NCBI GenBank assembly: GCA_036504595.1
Contig: DASXUX010000052.1
Location: 173,481 to 237,480, forward strand
Source of the DNA: DASXUX01 sp036504595
Lineage (GTDB): Bacteria; Planctomycetota; SZUA-567; H5-PLA8
Length of the DNA stretch: 64,000 nt
Reading direction: 5' to 3'
The notes beneath the pieces were generated by a model, which worked only from the letters and a program-made list of their open reading frames with translations, searched no databases and was not told the DNA's origin. The position numbers were made by a program, and so were the translations under genes. Position 1 is the first letter of the stretch. Each line of letters starts with the position of its first letter. This document shows positions 41,920 to 50,439 of this stretch, in pieces.

Positions 41920-43053
41920 ATGGTAGAAGAAAACAATTTCCCTAGTGAAATTTGCCAGCGCGCGGTCGAGACGCATGCGCGCCTTCTGCTGGGCGATATT
42001 CCTGCTCAGGCGGAGCAGGCGGAAGCGGCTGAGCATTTGGCGAGTTGCACGTACTGCCGCCAGTTGCAGGCGGAGCTTTCAAAAGCCGACCAGATGCTGC
42101 GGGAGACCCTGCCGGGACCGCGCCTGAGCCCCGACTTCACCGCTCGCACGATGGCGGCGTTGCCAGCAGCACAGGCCAGCGGCGTGCGGGTATTTGCGAA
42201 AGGCCCGGCGCGGCGAAGTTGGCTGCGGCCAGCGATGGCGGCGGCAATCGTGCTGGGACTGTTGCTGGCCCTGGCGGCGAAATTCATACTGGTGCCCACG
42301 GCAAACGAACTGACGGTCTCGGGCGACGAAGCCGTGGTGGTGGACGAGAAGGGCAATAGGGCAAAGACGCTTCAAGCGGGAAAGCTCTACCGGGCGGTGT
42401 CAGATGCGGTGCTGCCGCTGAATGCGGCTAGTGCATTTCAGGTAAAGACAGGCGCAAGTTTCCAGGTCGAACGAAGTGCTCTGAAATTGAAGGCTGGCGA
42501 CGTGTTCGCCTGGGCGCGGCAGGAAGCGCAAGGCGCGCCGGTGCGCGTGTCGTGCTTGAGTTTTGACGCGCTGCTGAATGGCGGCGACATGTTCGTGGCC
42601 GAAGAAGGCGCCGAGAACGCGGGCGGAGTGGTGATCGTGTTCCGCGGGCAGGCGCAAATTGTCCGCGATAAAGACTCGCTGCCTGTTAACGCAGGCCAGG
42701 TTTTCGTCTCGCTGGATAGCCACGATGGCGCGATTGCTCAAGTGATGGAGCTTAACGATGCCTTGGAGCGCATGCGCAGTGAGCCTCAGCTTGCCCAGGA
42801 GGATTTGGATGCGCTTCGCCGCGATTACGAAACGCGGGTGCAGGGCTATGGTAAAGAACTGACGCAGCTTGACGAACAAGTGAAGACCGAAAAGAGCGCG
42901 GAGCGCGTGCAGGAGCTTCGCAAGCGTCAGGCACTCGTGACCGAATACCGGCAAGCGCACGAACGCCGGCTAAAAACCATGGGACGGCAGTTTCCGGACG
43001 ATGAGATCGAACGCGGTGTGCGCGAGCATACCGATCCTGAAACCTGGATGTAA
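41920..43053 (+). CDS. Transmembrane anti-sigma factor with zinc-finger and FecR-like domain
   Basis: 377 residues. The cytoplasmic N-terminus has the zf-HC2 anti-sigma zinc motif H39-x3-C43-x2-C46 (AEHLASCTYCRQL). One TM helix follows at about residues 112-132 (AMAAAIVLGLLLALAAKFIL). The exported part has a FecR-like beta domain (SGDEAVVVDEKGNRAKTLQA, LKLKAGDVFAWARQEA, GGDMFVAEE, GGVVIVFRGQAQIV) and then a long coiled coil (DALRRDYETRVQGYGKELTQ) up to the C-terminus. It should hold the ECF sigma factor at 41151 inactive until a periplasmic signal is received. ATG 41920 is chosen; a GTG at 41893 is open in frame. Strictly, the FecR call is a pattern match. Confidence 0.85.
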   Translation: MVEENNFPSEICQRAVETHARLLLGDIPAQAEQAEAAEHLASCTYCRQLQAELSKADQMLRETLPGPRLSPDFTARTMAALPAAQASGVRVFAKGPARRSWLRPAMAAAIVLGLLLALAAKFILVPTANELTVSGDEAVVVDEKGNRAKTLQAGKLYRAVSDAVLPLNAASAFQVKTGASFQVERSALKLKAGDVFAWARQEAQGAPVRVSCLSFDALLNGGDMFVAEEGAENAGGVVIVFRGQAQIVRDKDSLPVNAGQVFVSLDSHDGAIAQVMELNDALERMRSEPQLAQEDLDALRRDYETRVQGYGKELTQLDEQVKTEKSAERVQELRKRQALVTEYRQAHERRLKTMGRQFPDDEIERGVREHTDPETWM

Positions 43054-43117
43054 TACGAAAGCAGCGGGCGCGCTCGCCCGCGGACGAAACGCTGGCGAGC
43101 GAGGAGGAGCAAATAAC

Positions 43118-44065
43118 ATGAACAGAATGATGGCGGCATTAACGATCGCGATGGCGTGCGCGATGGCTTGGGGAGAAGAACCAAAGCAGCAACCGGGCGG
43201 CGCGGCAAATCCTGGACAGCCGGCCGCGGCGCCGGGCGCCCCGAATGCGGGACAGCCAGGCGGCGGTGGGCCCGGCGGCGGCGGACCGATGTGGGGCGGC
43301 GGGCGCGGGTTTGGCGGCTTTGGAGGAGGCGGCGGCGGGATCACGGGGATGATTCGAGGCTTCCTGGGCATTGATTTCGAGGACCCGAAGGCTCCGGTGA
43401 AGCTGGATGCCCTGCCGCTGGGCATCGATAAGCGCCTGGTGATCAACGTCCCTGTGGGCGGCGTCGATAATCCGGCCGCAAACACGAACGGTTGGAAGAT
43501 GGAATCGATCTTCAAGCTGACCGAGGAACAGCAGAAGGCCGTGGACGCTCTGCGCGAAGAGTACAAGGCGCAGCAGAAGAAGCTCGACGAGGAAGTCCTG
43601 GCCGCTCAAAAAGCTGTCGCCGAAAAAGTAAAAGACCTGCGGCTGAAGTATGAGCAGCGCGCCAATGACATTCTCACCGGCAACGACAAAACCACGAAAG
43701 AGAAACTGGACGCTCTCGCACGCGAGACGATCACCAAGAACATGGCGGTCGTGACGGAAATGATGCCGATGTTCGATGGGCAGGACATGGGTCAGGGTTT
43801 TGCGGTGGTGCGCGCGATTCGCGAGAAGATTTCCGCGAACGCCAAGACCGCCGAAGAGAAACTGCTGGAACTTGCTCCGGCCGACGGCAAGGCCAAGATC
43901 CAGGACATTCTGAAGCAGCAACAAAACGATCGCGACCGGATGAACCGCTGGGGCGGCGGCGGCGGTCGCGGCCGTGGCGGCCCAGGCGGCGGCGGCGGTC
44001 CGGGCGGCAACACCCCGGTCAAGCCCCCGACGCCTCCAGAAGCCGACAAGAAAGCCGATTTCTAA
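43118..44065 (+). CDS. Secreted Gly-rich protein with Spy-like helical core
   Basis: 315 residues. A signal peptide (MNRMMAALTIAMACAMAWGE) precedes a Pro/Gly/Ala-rich stretch (about 22-75, GGGPGGGGPMWGGGRGFGG type), then a helical core with FKLTEEQQKAVDALREEYKA and a heptad coiled coil (KKLDEEVLAAQKAVAEKVKD), a conserved-looking MMPMFDGQDMGQGFAV, and a second Gly/Arg-rich tail (GGGGRGRGGPGGGGGPGG). The LT-x-x-Q helices are like Spy/CpxP periplasmic chaperones and like the protein at 8815. GAGGAGGAG lies nine bases before ATG 43118. As third gene after ECF sigma and anti-sigma it is a likely target or signal partner of that system. A strong terminator follows. Confidence 0.7.
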   Translation: MNRMMAALTIAMACAMAWGEEPKQQPGGAANPGQPAAAPGAPNAGQPGGGGPGGGGPMWGGGRGFGGFGGGGGGITGMIRGFLGIDFEDPKAPVKLDALPLGIDKRLVINVPVGGVDNPAANTNGWKMESIFKLTEEQQKAVDALREEYKAQQKKLDEEVLAAQKAVAEKVKDLRLKYEQRANDILTGNDKTTKEKLDALARETITKNMAVVTEMMPMFDGQDMGQGFAVVRAIREKISANAKTAEEKLLELAPADGKAKIQDILKQQQNDRDRMNRWGGGGGRGRGGPGGGGGPGGNTPVKPPTPPEADKKADF

Positions 44066-44073
44066 CCGCATGA

Positions 44074-44098
44074 GAACCGCGACCGTAAGGGAGCGGCC
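44074..44098. repeat. Dispersed 25-nt repeat, copy 2
   Basis: Exact match, opposite orientation, to 2335-2359. Here it sits nine bases after the stop codon, before the terminator. Confidence 0.6.
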
Positions 44099-44116
44099 GG
44101 AAAGTCAACCACACGG

Positions 44117-44145
44117 GGCGAGCGAAAAGCTCGCCTCGCTTTTTT
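44117..44145 (+). terminator. Rho-independent terminator after the ECF cluster
   Basis: GGCGAGC (44117-44123) pairs with GCTCGCC (44129-44135) around GAAAA, followed by TCGC and TTTTTT (44140-44145). The last bases overlap the stop of the convergent gene. Confidence 0.85.
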
Positions 44146-44680
44146 AACGCCGGGGGTTTGGCGCACGCAGCGTAGCTCGCAAATTCCCGCGAATCCAAGC
44201 GGCAGGCGAGAACGCGGCCTTTTCGAAATCTTCGTCATCCAATGATACTCCGTAAACTTCTCGGATGAGCAACAATGCTTTGCCTTCTATTTCTTTCCAG
44301 TCTTCTGCCGCCTCAAGCAAAGTAGCCGCCAGCATCCGTTGCTCCAAGAAACGCCTCTTATTCTGGATGGTTTTACGCCATTTGCCCTTATTCCGCACCG
44401 CTCTCAAGCCAAACGATGGATAGTAAAAAAGGTCAACGCTCTTGACTTGCTTTACAATATGCCTGCCCGAACCCTTCAACTCGAACTCAAGATGACCGAA
44501 CAATGACCAGTGATCGACGTACTCTTTGAAATAGAGAATAGACGCTTCAGCGGCGTGTTCGCGAATATCATCCCGTAATTTCAGAGCAGACGCTCTGTCT
44601 CGAATCGATTCTACTCTGCGCAGCAGTTCAGAAGCATTACCACCGGCGACCATGCAGACAGTGACGAATTGCCGAGCCAT
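44144..44680 (-). CDS. Hypothetical protein of lower GC content
   Basis: 178 residues, not recognised. Mostly helical and basic: SELLRRVESIRDRASALKLR, then a mixed region (HWSLFGHLEFELKGSGRHIV), then KWRKTIQNKRRFLEQRMLAA and a Leu/Glu-rich C-terminal helix. No TM helix, signal peptide or known motif. ATG 44680 has GAGGAGGG seven bases upstream, so expression is credible. Codons are richer in A/T at third positions than in the neighbouring genes and the gene has no functional link to either side, suggesting recent acquisition. Confidence 0.6.
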   Translation of the reverse strand: MARQFVTVCMVAGGNASELLRRVESIRDRASALKLRDDIREHAAEASILYFKEYVDHWSLFGHLEFELKGSGRHIVKQVKSVDLFYYPSFGLRAVRNKGKWRKTIQNKRRFLEQRMLAATLLEAAEDWKEIEGKALLLIREVYGVSLDDEDFEKAAFSPAAWIRGNLRATLRAPNPRR

Positions 44681-44766
44681 GTCGCCCTCCTCGCTTGTTC
44701 GCCTGACACCTTAAGTAGCCGCGACAGCGCCTCGGAATTTGAGTTTCCGTCGCTCCCGCCTACTGC

Positions 44767-47718
44767 CTACTGCCATTCGCCTCCCGTCTCCCCGTCTCCC
44801 CGTCCCCCCGTCTCCCCGTCCAGCTTTAGAGCCGGCGGCGGCGATTCGCCGAAAATCTGCCTTCGGTCGGCGACCTCCAGCCCAACGACGGTCGTCACGG
44901 CAGCCAGTTCATGTTCGGATGCATGAGCTTGCTTGAGGCGCTCCGCGGTTTTGCGGCGCAAAATGTCGCTGAGATCGCGGGCGCGGTCGCCAGTTTTCCG
45001 CGCAAGATTCACGGCGGCAAAAATCGCCATGGGCTGCTTGCGCCAGTCGAGCGCGAAAACCGCTGGCAGCCACGCTTCGGCCAAATCCGGCGGAACGGCG
45101 TGATTGGCCGGCGCGTGGACGGGCTCGCGGGCACCGATGCGGGCGAGAGACCAGAGCAGGACGGGCAGGTTTTCGTCCTTGTCCAACAGATCTACGATGC
45201 GCTGGCCGAGCAGTTTTTTCTGCGGCGTGTCGAGCAATTCCAGGCTGCCGGCGGCGCGCCACATTTCGGGAAGTTCGCCTTTAGTCGGTCGCGGCCAACC
45301 GCCGCGCTTGGTCACGTCGCGTTCGCCCGTCAAGAACGGCTGCAGGCGATTGAACAGTTCGCGCTCGTGGTCGGCTTTCAAGCCTGCGGCGGTGCGGCGC
45401 CAGAGCACCCACCATTCGATGCGCACGTTCGGATCGGAGACGAACGCCGGTCCGCTGCGCGTCGCGTTGTAGAGCTTGCGCAGGCGCTCGCCATCGCCCA
45501 CGTCGCCAAATCCCGGGCGCAGCAGGAATCCCGTCAGATTCAGCCAGCGGGATTCGTGTTCGGCGCTACGACTGCGGCCGTCGGCATGTTCGAGCAGCAC
45601 GTCGGCCATGCGCCGAGCCAGAGCGCCCGGCCAGGAATCCTTCGACATCGACAGCGCGACCTCAAGCTGTTTTGTCAGCAATCCCGGCGGCAGCGGCTGG
45701 CGGCTGTGCGCGTTGAAGGTGCGATCCAGCAGCGCGAGAGCCGTGGTTTCCGCGCGCGGATCGACGCCGGTAGGGCGAGCCTCCGTGCCCGCCGCATCCT
45801 CGCCCGCAATCCCGGAGGATTGCGCCACGCGTCCGCGGACGTTGAGGTGCACTTCCCAGCTTCGCTGGTCGCCAAGCGCATGCAGCGCGAGAGCCAGCGT
45901 GCCGATTTCGGTCAAGGACGCTTTCAAGCGCACGGCGACGTCACGCTTCACCGCGTGGCGACCGGTTTGAAGCGTTGTTTCGAGCGGCGGAAGCGCGGCC
46001 AGCTCTTTGGATTCCTCATCAATGAGCGATCCCAGTTTGTCGCTGGGCCGCAAACTCGACGAAAACAGCGGGAAGATGACCGGCGTGGCCAGACGCAGCG
46101 TGAACGTCTGCGGCAGTTCGAGCGTCTGGCCTTCTTCGGCGCCCTGCGGAACGAGGCACACGGCGGCTTTTCCGGTCGGGCGTTCGGGCGCGGTTTCCGT
46201 TTCGATGCCGATGTAATACGCACGGCCCATTCCGCCGCCGATGCGCATCCCCGCCCCGCGGCGCGCGCAGCCGTACGCCGCCGCTCCCACCGCAACGGCA
46301 TGATCCAGCGATGTGCCCATCAATTCGACCGGCGGCTTCGTTCCGAACCACTGGCCGAGAACATTCAAGATGCGCAAACGGAACGCGGCCGGCTTCATCG
46401 CGCCACCATTGAAGAGCACGGCGTCGAGAGAGAGTCTGGAGTCTGGAGTCACCGAGTCTGGAGTCTTGTGCTTCCGAGCGGCCACGACTCCAGACTCCAG
46501 ACTCCCAGACTCCAGACTATTGCCTGTGTGCTGCCGCAAAAACTGGCTCATGTGGCGCGTGACGGCCGCGTCGTGAACGTACGGCAGCCCCCATTCGCGA
46601 ATGCCGCTGCGTCCGGCGGTCGCGGGGTCTTCGTGCAGCTTCGTCTCGGGGAAAAATCCGTCGAGCAATATGGTTTCGGCCTCTGCTTTCAGGAGTTCAG
46701 TGCGCACGCTGCCGCCGATGACCTGCGTGCCGCGGCCCATGATGCTGAGCGAAATCTTTTCAGGCGCGCCGCTGGCCAGCAGCCGTTCCTTTGCGCCGCG
46801 CGCAGCAGCGGCAAGCGCCTTGAACTGGTGCGCATCGATCGGCGACTTGATCTTCTTTTCCAGATGCCGCGCCAGCGCCAGATCCATGTTGTCGCCGCCC
46901 AGCATCAAGTGGTCGCCAACGGCCGTGCGCCGCAAAACAATCGGACGCGAAGGGTCGCCGGTGCGTTGCACATCAATGAGTGAAAAGTCGGTCGTCCCGC
47001 CACCGACGTCGCAGACAAGCACGCGCCCGATGCCGTTCAACTCTTCTTCCAGAGCCCGCGAGTGCACCGCCATCCACGCGTAGAAGGCCGCTTGCGGCTC
47101 TTCGATCAGGATGAAACGCGCGAAGCCGGCCGCGCGCGCGGCGGCGACGGTCAATTCGCGCGCGGCTTCATCAAAGCTGGCGGGAACCGTGATCACCACG
47201 TCTTGCGCCGCAAGCTTCTGGCTCTCGTCCTTCTTGGCGATCTCATGGTCCCACGCTTCGCGGATGTGCGAAAGGTACGCGGCGCTTGCGGCAACCGGAG
47301 AAACGCGCTGCACGTCCTGCGGAGCGCCCCACGGCAGGATCGCCGCCGTGCGATCGACGCTGGGACTGCACAGCCAGGACTTGGCGCTGGCCACCAGTCG
47401 CCCCGGCACGCGAGCGCCCATTTCGCGCGCTAGTTCGCCGATGATCACGCTGCGTTTGGCATCCCACGGCAAGGCCGTGCTGCCCTTGGGCATTTCATGT
47501 TCAGCGGGCAGGTACAGAAACGACGGCAGCAGCGGACACGATTCAACCGCGCCCGGCCGCGTCAGTTGCGGCACCTGGAACGAATGGATCGGCAGCGGCC
47601 GGCGGTTCAAATCTTCCTGCGCAACGTACCCAACGGCACAGTTCGTGGTGCCAAGATCGATGCCAACGATGTAACGACTCGGCTTTGGTGCTTTCGTGTC
47701 TGATGAGTTAGCGGCCAT
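44767..47718 (-). CDS. Hsp70-family protein with C-terminal DUF3731-like region
   Basis: 983 residues, much longer than DnaK. The N-terminal actin-like ATPase domain is clear: VGIDLGTTNCAVGYV, a long insert, VITVPASFDEAARELTV, CDVGGGTTDFSLIDV and later AVLFNGGAMKPAAFRL. The C-terminal 450 residues lack the DnaK peptide-binding domain and resemble DUF3731 of large Hsp70 homologues. There is no adjacent dnaJ or grpE. The gene contains three repeat-derived inserts: 46432-46518 (GACTCCAGAC repeat), 45769-45824 (two palindrome families side by side) and its last 15 residues (GETGGRGDGETGG) from a CGTCTCCC simple repeat. ATG 47718 is the start. Client proteins unknown. Confidence 0.88.
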   Translation of the reverse strand: MAANSSDTKAPKPSRYIVGIDLGTTNCAVGYVAQEDLNRRPLPIHSFQVPQLTRPGAVESCPLLPSFLYLPAEHEMPKGSTALPWDAKRSVIIGELAREMGARVPGRLVASAKSWLCSPSVDRTAAILPWGAPQDVQRVSPVAASAAYLSHIREAWDHEIAKKDESQKLAAQDVVITVPASFDEAARELTVAAARAAGFARFILIEEPQAAFYAWMAVHSRALEEELNGIGRVLVCDVGGGTTDFSLIDVQRTGDPSRPIVLRRTAVGDHLMLGGDNMDLALARHLEKKIKSPIDAHQFKALAAAARGAKERLLASGAPEKISLSIMGRGTQVIGGSVRTELLKAEAETILLDGFFPETKLHEDPATAGRSGIREWGLPYVHDAAVTRHMSQFLRQHTGNSLESGSLESGVVAARKHKTPDSVTPDSRLSLDAVLFNGGAMKPAAFRLRILNVLGQWFGTKPPVELMGTSLDHAVAVGAAAYGCARRGAGMRIGGGMGRAYYIGIETETAPERPTGKAAVCLVPQGAEEGQTLELPQTFTLRLATPVIFPLFSSSLRPSDKLGSLIDEESKELAALPPLETTLQTGRHAVKRDVAVRLKASLTEIGTLALALHALGDQRSWEVHLNVRGRVAQSSGIAGEDAAGTEARPTGVDPRAETTALALLDRTFNAHSRQPLPPGLLTKQLEVALSMSKDSWPGALARRMADVLLEHADGRSRSAEHESRWLNLTGFLLRPGFGDVGDGERLRKLYNATRSGPAFVSDPNVRIEWWVLWRRTAAGLKADHERELFNRLQPFLTGERDVTKRGGWPRPTKGELPEMWRAAGSLELLDTPQKKLLGQRIVDLLDKDENLPVLLWSLARIGAREPVHAPANHAVPPDLAEAWLPAVFALDWRKQPMAIFAAVNLARKTGDRARDLSDILRRKTAERLKQAHASEHELAAVTTVVGLEVADRRQIFGESPPPALKLDGETGGRGDGETGGEWQ
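44784..44820. repeat. CGTCTCCC simple repeat forming a protein C-terminus
   Basis: Five imperfect CCCGTCTCC units encode the Gly/Asp/Glu-rich tail of the Hsp70-like protein. Further copies lie at 32639-32671 (intergenic) and 59397-59431 (lipoprotein signal peptide). Confidence 0.7.
45769..45824. repeat. Two palindrome families adjacent inside the Hsp70-like gene
   Basis: 45769-45795 is a diverged GCCTCCGTGCC arm (as in dnaG), and 45805-45824 is CGCAATCCCGGAGGATTGCG, a CGCAATCC palindrome. On the coding strand they give VAQSSGIAGEDAAGTEARPT. Confidence 0.75.
46432..46518. repeat. GACTCCAGAC repeat inside the Hsp70-like gene
   Basis: Inverted arms of TCTGGAGTC (46433-46450) and GACTCCAGAC (46486-46518) encode a low-complexity stretch (NSLESGSLESGV to TPDSVTPDSRLSLD) between QHTG and AVLFNGG of the ATPase domain. 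The reading frame is kept. Confidence 0.75.
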
Positions 47719-47883
47719 AGTTTAATCTAATTGCGGATTGGTATCTCTAAATCCAAAGACGCAGAGCACGGCTAAAACTCTAAGAAACTCTGTGATCTCT
47801 GTGTTCTCCGTGCCTCTGTGTTGAAGTCGTGGCTGTTCAATCCGTTCAATCCGCAATCCGCATTCTGCAATCCGCAATCTGTC

Positions 47884-50439
47884 CTATAGCCTGTCTTTCA
47901 CCATTTTGGCGATGCTGTCCCGCGCCTGCGGATTGGGCACGGGGCCGAGCAGCGTGCCTTTCGGATCGAGCGCGTAATTGTTCTCCCAGTTGCGTTCATT
48001 GGACCACGCCCCGAACACGTCCACACAATCCAGGTGATGCTTTTGCAGCAGATTGTGGAGCCGCTCGCTGTACGGCGCGCACTGCCGCAGGCGCTCCGGT
48101 TCGGGCAGCACGCCCACGAACACGATCTGCCGCGCGCCGGCCAGGCGCAGACGATCCACTAGAACGTCGCACGCGCGCTCGAACGCGTACAGCGGCGTCT
48201 GGCGTGCGACATCGCCGGCGCCCAGCGAGACGACGACGAAGCCAGGAATTTTTCCGCCGTGCGCGAGAGTGTAAGATTCCAGAGCCGCGATCATCCGGAA
48301 CACAGGAAGATCGCGATGCGGGCCAGGGATGCAGACGCCCTGCCAGGTCTTGTTCGTAATCAAAGCCGAGAGGTCTTTTCCAAGGCCGAAAAGTTCGCCA
48401 GCATTGGGCTTTGGAGCGACTCCTTCAACCAGCGGATCGCCGAGGAACAGCGCGTCCTTATCAGCATCATGCGCCGCGAACGCCTTTAGCCGCGCGTAGC
48501 GCCGGTATTCCGATTCATTTTCGCCGGGCACCAACATCATGATGCGTTCGCAGTCCACGGGATGCTCCGCGGAACCGGCATCCAGCAGCGTCGCCGGCGT
48601 GCGCCCATTCTCGCCGCAGCGGCAATCGACAAACAGATTCCCCGCGCCGGCAATGACCGGCACCGGCCACGGCGCGGCCGAATGCAGCAGATGCAGACGC
48701 AGCGTTTCGATTTCCGCATCGCCCACCGAAAGCCGCAACAGCAGACTGGTCTTGCCGGCTATTGCTTTGGTCGCCAGATCCGTGTCCGCCAGCGTCACCA
48801 GCAGTTTACGGCGCAGACCATCCAGCGGCGTCACGTCGCGTTCTTGCGCGTTGCGAGGCAGGCCGTCCGTCCCTGGCGTGGCCAGTTCCCAAATCACACG
48901 GAACTCGCCCATCGGTCGCGGCGCCGGTGGCAGCAGTTTGTTCTCAATGCGCGCCTTCGGGACGACGAACGGCGCGGGCGAGAGCAGCGCTTCCACGTGC
49001 ACATGCCCGGTTTCGTCGGGATAAAAGAAATCCGGCGCGGACTTGATGACCAGTTCGGCTTCCAGGTCGATGCGCTCCGTCGGATCCTTGCTGGCGGGGA
49101 ACGAAAGAATGCGAGTTGCCTGAATGGCGTTGCCGTCGGGCATCTTCGCATCGATTCGCACTTCCGCGCCGGCTGGCACCCACGCCGCCACGGACTGACC
49201 TGGCGCGCCGCAGATTTCCAACATTCCCGGCGCGGAGACTTTCAACAGACAGGTTTGCGGCAGGTTGATGGCTTTGGCCATGATCCGCACAAACTCGCGC
49301 GTGTGGTCCGGACCGAGGTGCGCGCCGCCGCGAACGTGGCCGATGTCATCCACATTGATGAACGGCTGAATGTAGTCCTTCCCGCCTTCCGCTCGCGTCA
49401 CGACGGACGGCAACGCGTGCGGGAACGCTTGCGGCGGAATGCACAGCAGCGACTTGGACATCGGCGGCTGCCAGTGCAGACGCACGCCAAACAGCGATAG
49501 CGACATGCTCGTCTGCCCCGGCTGCGTGGGCGCGTCCGCATAGAAAAGCACCACGCGGTGCAAGCCTTCCTTCAGTTCGATCGTCTTGTTCAAATCGAAC
49601 GGCAAACGGCGCGGATCCGGAGCGCTCGCCGACACGACCAGCGTTCCGTCGATCAGCAGGTGAGCCACTCCCATCGTATCGAGCGCGAACTTGTACGAAC
49701 CATCCATGGGCACACGCAGGAACGCTTCGTATGCGGCCACATAGTTCTGCGGATTGTTGACAGCCAGAACTCGTCCGAATTCGTCCGTCTTGACGTTGAA
49801 GTACGGCTTCGGGCATTCGGGATCGTTGATGTTCGCGCACGTGCGCGGCGGCATGGCCGCGCCATCCCCTCGTTCTTCGAGCTTCTGAAACCGTTCCAGC
49901 GTCAGCGGCGTCTGCGGCGTAAAGGCGAACGCCGGCGGCGCGCTCCGTCCGCGCATGCGCACCTGCACCGGCACGGGTTCGAGCACCACGGGGCTGACGC
50001 GCTTGGGCTCTCCCGTCGGCGAAGTATAGATGCAGAAGCGGCGCATCTGCGCGTGCGTGCGGAAGAGCACTTCCATTTCGCTGCCGGACTGCCGCACTTG
50101 AACGCTGTGGCTCGCGCCGTCTTCGCCGATCAGCAGAATCGGCTCGAACTTTCCGGTCGCGGCGGCGATTCGCGCGGGCAGCAGCACCGATGCATACTCC
50201 GGTTCGGGCTGCAAGCCAATTGCGCCGGCGGCCGGCGGGGGAATCACGGTGACGAAATAGCGCTGCGCATACGAACTGTCCTTCCATTCGACCAGGTTCG
50301 CCAGCACGGACGGATCAGCCTCGCCGGCGCAGAGCGAAAGGGCGCTCAACAGGACGGCGAGCAAGAGAAGTTTTGTGCGCGCTGAATTCATCTGTTTCGA
50401 CCGCCGACGCGAAAAGGCGGCCAGATTCCCCGTTCTCAC
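47884..50439 (-). CDS. Secreted protein with PA14-like and SGNH-hydrolase-like domains
   Basis: 851 residues. The GTG at 50439 overlaps the stop of the upstream glycosyltransferase (GTGA), which suggests translational coupling; an internal ATG at 50391 would give a more standard signal peptide (MNSARTKLLLLAVLLSALSL). Residues about 225-310 are PA14-like (YVAAYEAFLRVPMDGSYKFA, MGVAHLLIDGTLVVSAS, LHRVVLFYADA). A middle beta region has FINVDDIGHVRGGAHLGPDH. The final 200 residues read as an SGNH/GDSL-type domain (FLGDPLVEG, VVSLGAGDV, ARQIVFVGVLPEP, and a C-terminal LDPKGTLLG), though the canonical catalytic residues are not certain. Paired with a cellulose-synthase-like enzyme, it may modify an exported polysaccharide. 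Confidence 0.65.
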   Translation of the reverse strand: MRTGNLAAFSRRRSKQMNSARTKLLLLAVLLSALSLCAGEADPSVLANLVEWKDSSYAQRYFVTVIPPPAAGAIGLQPEPEYASVLLPARIAAATGKFEPILLIGEDGASHSVQVRQSGSEMEVLFRTHAQMRRFCIYTSPTGEPKRVSPVVLEPVPVQVRMRGRSAPPAFAFTPQTPLTLERFQKLEERGDGAAMPPRTCANINDPECPKPYFNVKTDEFGRVLAVNNPQNYVAAYEAFLRVPMDGSYKFALDTMGVAHLLIDGTLVVSASAPDPRRLPFDLNKTIELKEGLHRVVLFYADAPTQPGQTSMSLSLFGVRLHWQPPMSKSLLCIPPQAFPHALPSVVTRAEGGKDYIQPFINVDDIGHVRGGAHLGPDHTREFVRIMAKAINLPQTCLLKVSAPGMLEICGAPGQSVAAWVPAGAEVRIDAKMPDGNAIQATRILSFPASKDPTERIDLEAELVIKSAPDFFYPDETGHVHVEALLSPAPFVVPKARIENKLLPPAPRPMGEFRVIWELATPGTDGLPRNAQERDVTPLDGLRRKLLVTLADTDLATKAIAGKTSLLLRLSVGDAEIETLRLHLLHSAAPWPVPVIAGAGNLFVDCRCGENGRTPATLLDAGSAEHPVDCERIMMLVPGENESEYRRYARLKAFAAHDADKDALFLGDPLVEGVAPKPNAGELFGLGKDLSALITNKTWQGVCIPGPHRDLPVFRMIAALESYTLAHGGKIPGFVVVSLGAGDVARQTPLYAFERACDVLVDRLRLAGARQIVFVGVLPEPERLRQCAPYSERLHNLLQKHHLDCVDVFGAWSNERNWENNYALDPKGTLLGPVPNPQARDSIAKMVKDRL

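Noticed and set aside
44911..46983. 690-codon open frame opposite the Hsp70-like gene
   Set aside because: Arg/Gln/Ala-rich shadow; the minus strand encodes recognisable Hsp70 motifs.
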